Below, one piece after another: positions 63,628-64,000 of a stretch of DNA of 64,000 nucleotides. The notes beneath the pieces are model-generated. The model worked only from the letters and a program-made list of their open reading frames with translations. It did no database searches and was not told the origin of the DNA. The position numbers and the translations under genes were made by a program. The stretch is taken from NCBI RefSeq assembly GCF_900496995.4, contig NW_024470393.1, forward strand, positions 62,001 to 126,000. Direction: 5' to 3'. How positions within the stretch are numbered: the first letter of the stretch is position 1; every line of letters begins with the position of its first letter. The stretch comes from Aquila chrysaetos chrysaetos (Eukaryota; Chordata; Aves; Accipitriformes; Accipitridae).

Positions 63628-64000
63628 GTGGGGGGGGGGGGGGGTCTTGGGGACACCGGGACCCGTTGAGGGGGAGTTTAAAGGGGCGGGGGGGGGGGCT
63701 GGGGGACACCGGCACCCGATGGGGGGGGGGTCTTGGGGACACCCGCACCTGCTGGGGGGGGGGTTTAAGGGGCGGGGGGGCTGGGGGACACCGGCACCGG
63801 TTGGGGGGGGAGTTTAAGGCGGGGGCGGGGGTCTTGGGGACACCGGGACCCGTTGAGGGGGAGTTTAAGGGGGGGGGGGGGCGGGCTGGAGGACATCGGC
63901 ACCGGTTGGGGGGGGTCTTGGGGACACCGGCATCGGTTGAGAGTGGAGTTTAAGGGGGGGGGGGGCTGGGGGACACCGGCACCGGTTGGGGGGGGGGGGA
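63628..64000 (+). repeat. Minisatellite in NUDT16-like intron, cut by window end
   Basis: Units of about 30-45 bp containing ggggacaccggcaccggttg and gagtttaaggggg recur about nine times to the end of the window, differing mainly in G-run length. Confidence 0.9.

Overview
The window is vertebrate nuclear DNA, most likely from a bird and most likely from a very GC-rich microchromosome. The evidence is multi-exon genes with GT-AG introns, near-human protein identity in HUWE1 and NAA10, short introns packed with G- or C-rich tandem arrays, CpG-rich promoters, no recognisable interspersed transposons, and one multi-exon MAGE gene where mammals have many. Species is inferred from style, not proven.

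Layout. HUWE1 (+ strand) fills 310-44445: about 80 coding exons, from human-equivalent residue 49 (the first exons lie upstream) through the UBA, UIM, WWE, UBM and HECT regions to the stop, with a poly(A) signal at 44905. One intron carries an intact let-7f-2 hairpin. GNL3L (+) lies at 45459-48889, behind an array of YY1-like motifs. A 10-exon MAGE/NSMCE3 gene (+) lies at 50294-52110, behind a CpG island. PFKFB1 (-) at 52253-55953 runs tail to tail into it. HSD17B10 (+) at 56427-58409 is head to head with PFKFB1. NAA10 (+) lies at 59238-62606 behind a promoter with six CCAAT boxes. The first two exons of a NUDT16-like Nudix gene (+) begin at 63087.

The products are housekeeping proteins rather than one pathway: ubiquitin ligase, nucleolar GTPase, SMC5/6-type MAGE subunit, fructose-2,6-bisphosphate enzyme, mitochondrial dehydrogenase, N-terminal acetyltransferase and Nudix hydrolase. 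The order resembles human Xp11.2 (HSD17B10, HUWE1, GNL3L, MAGED, PFKFB1) compressed into 60 kb. NAA10, which is Xq28 in human, and a NUDT16-like gene follow directly.

Most non-coding sequence is private tandem repeats, a different one in nearly every larger intron. HUWE1 is intact in exon order and splice sites, but the conserved frame is off by one extra base at about seven points, nearly all in C or G runs. I read these as probable sequence errors.
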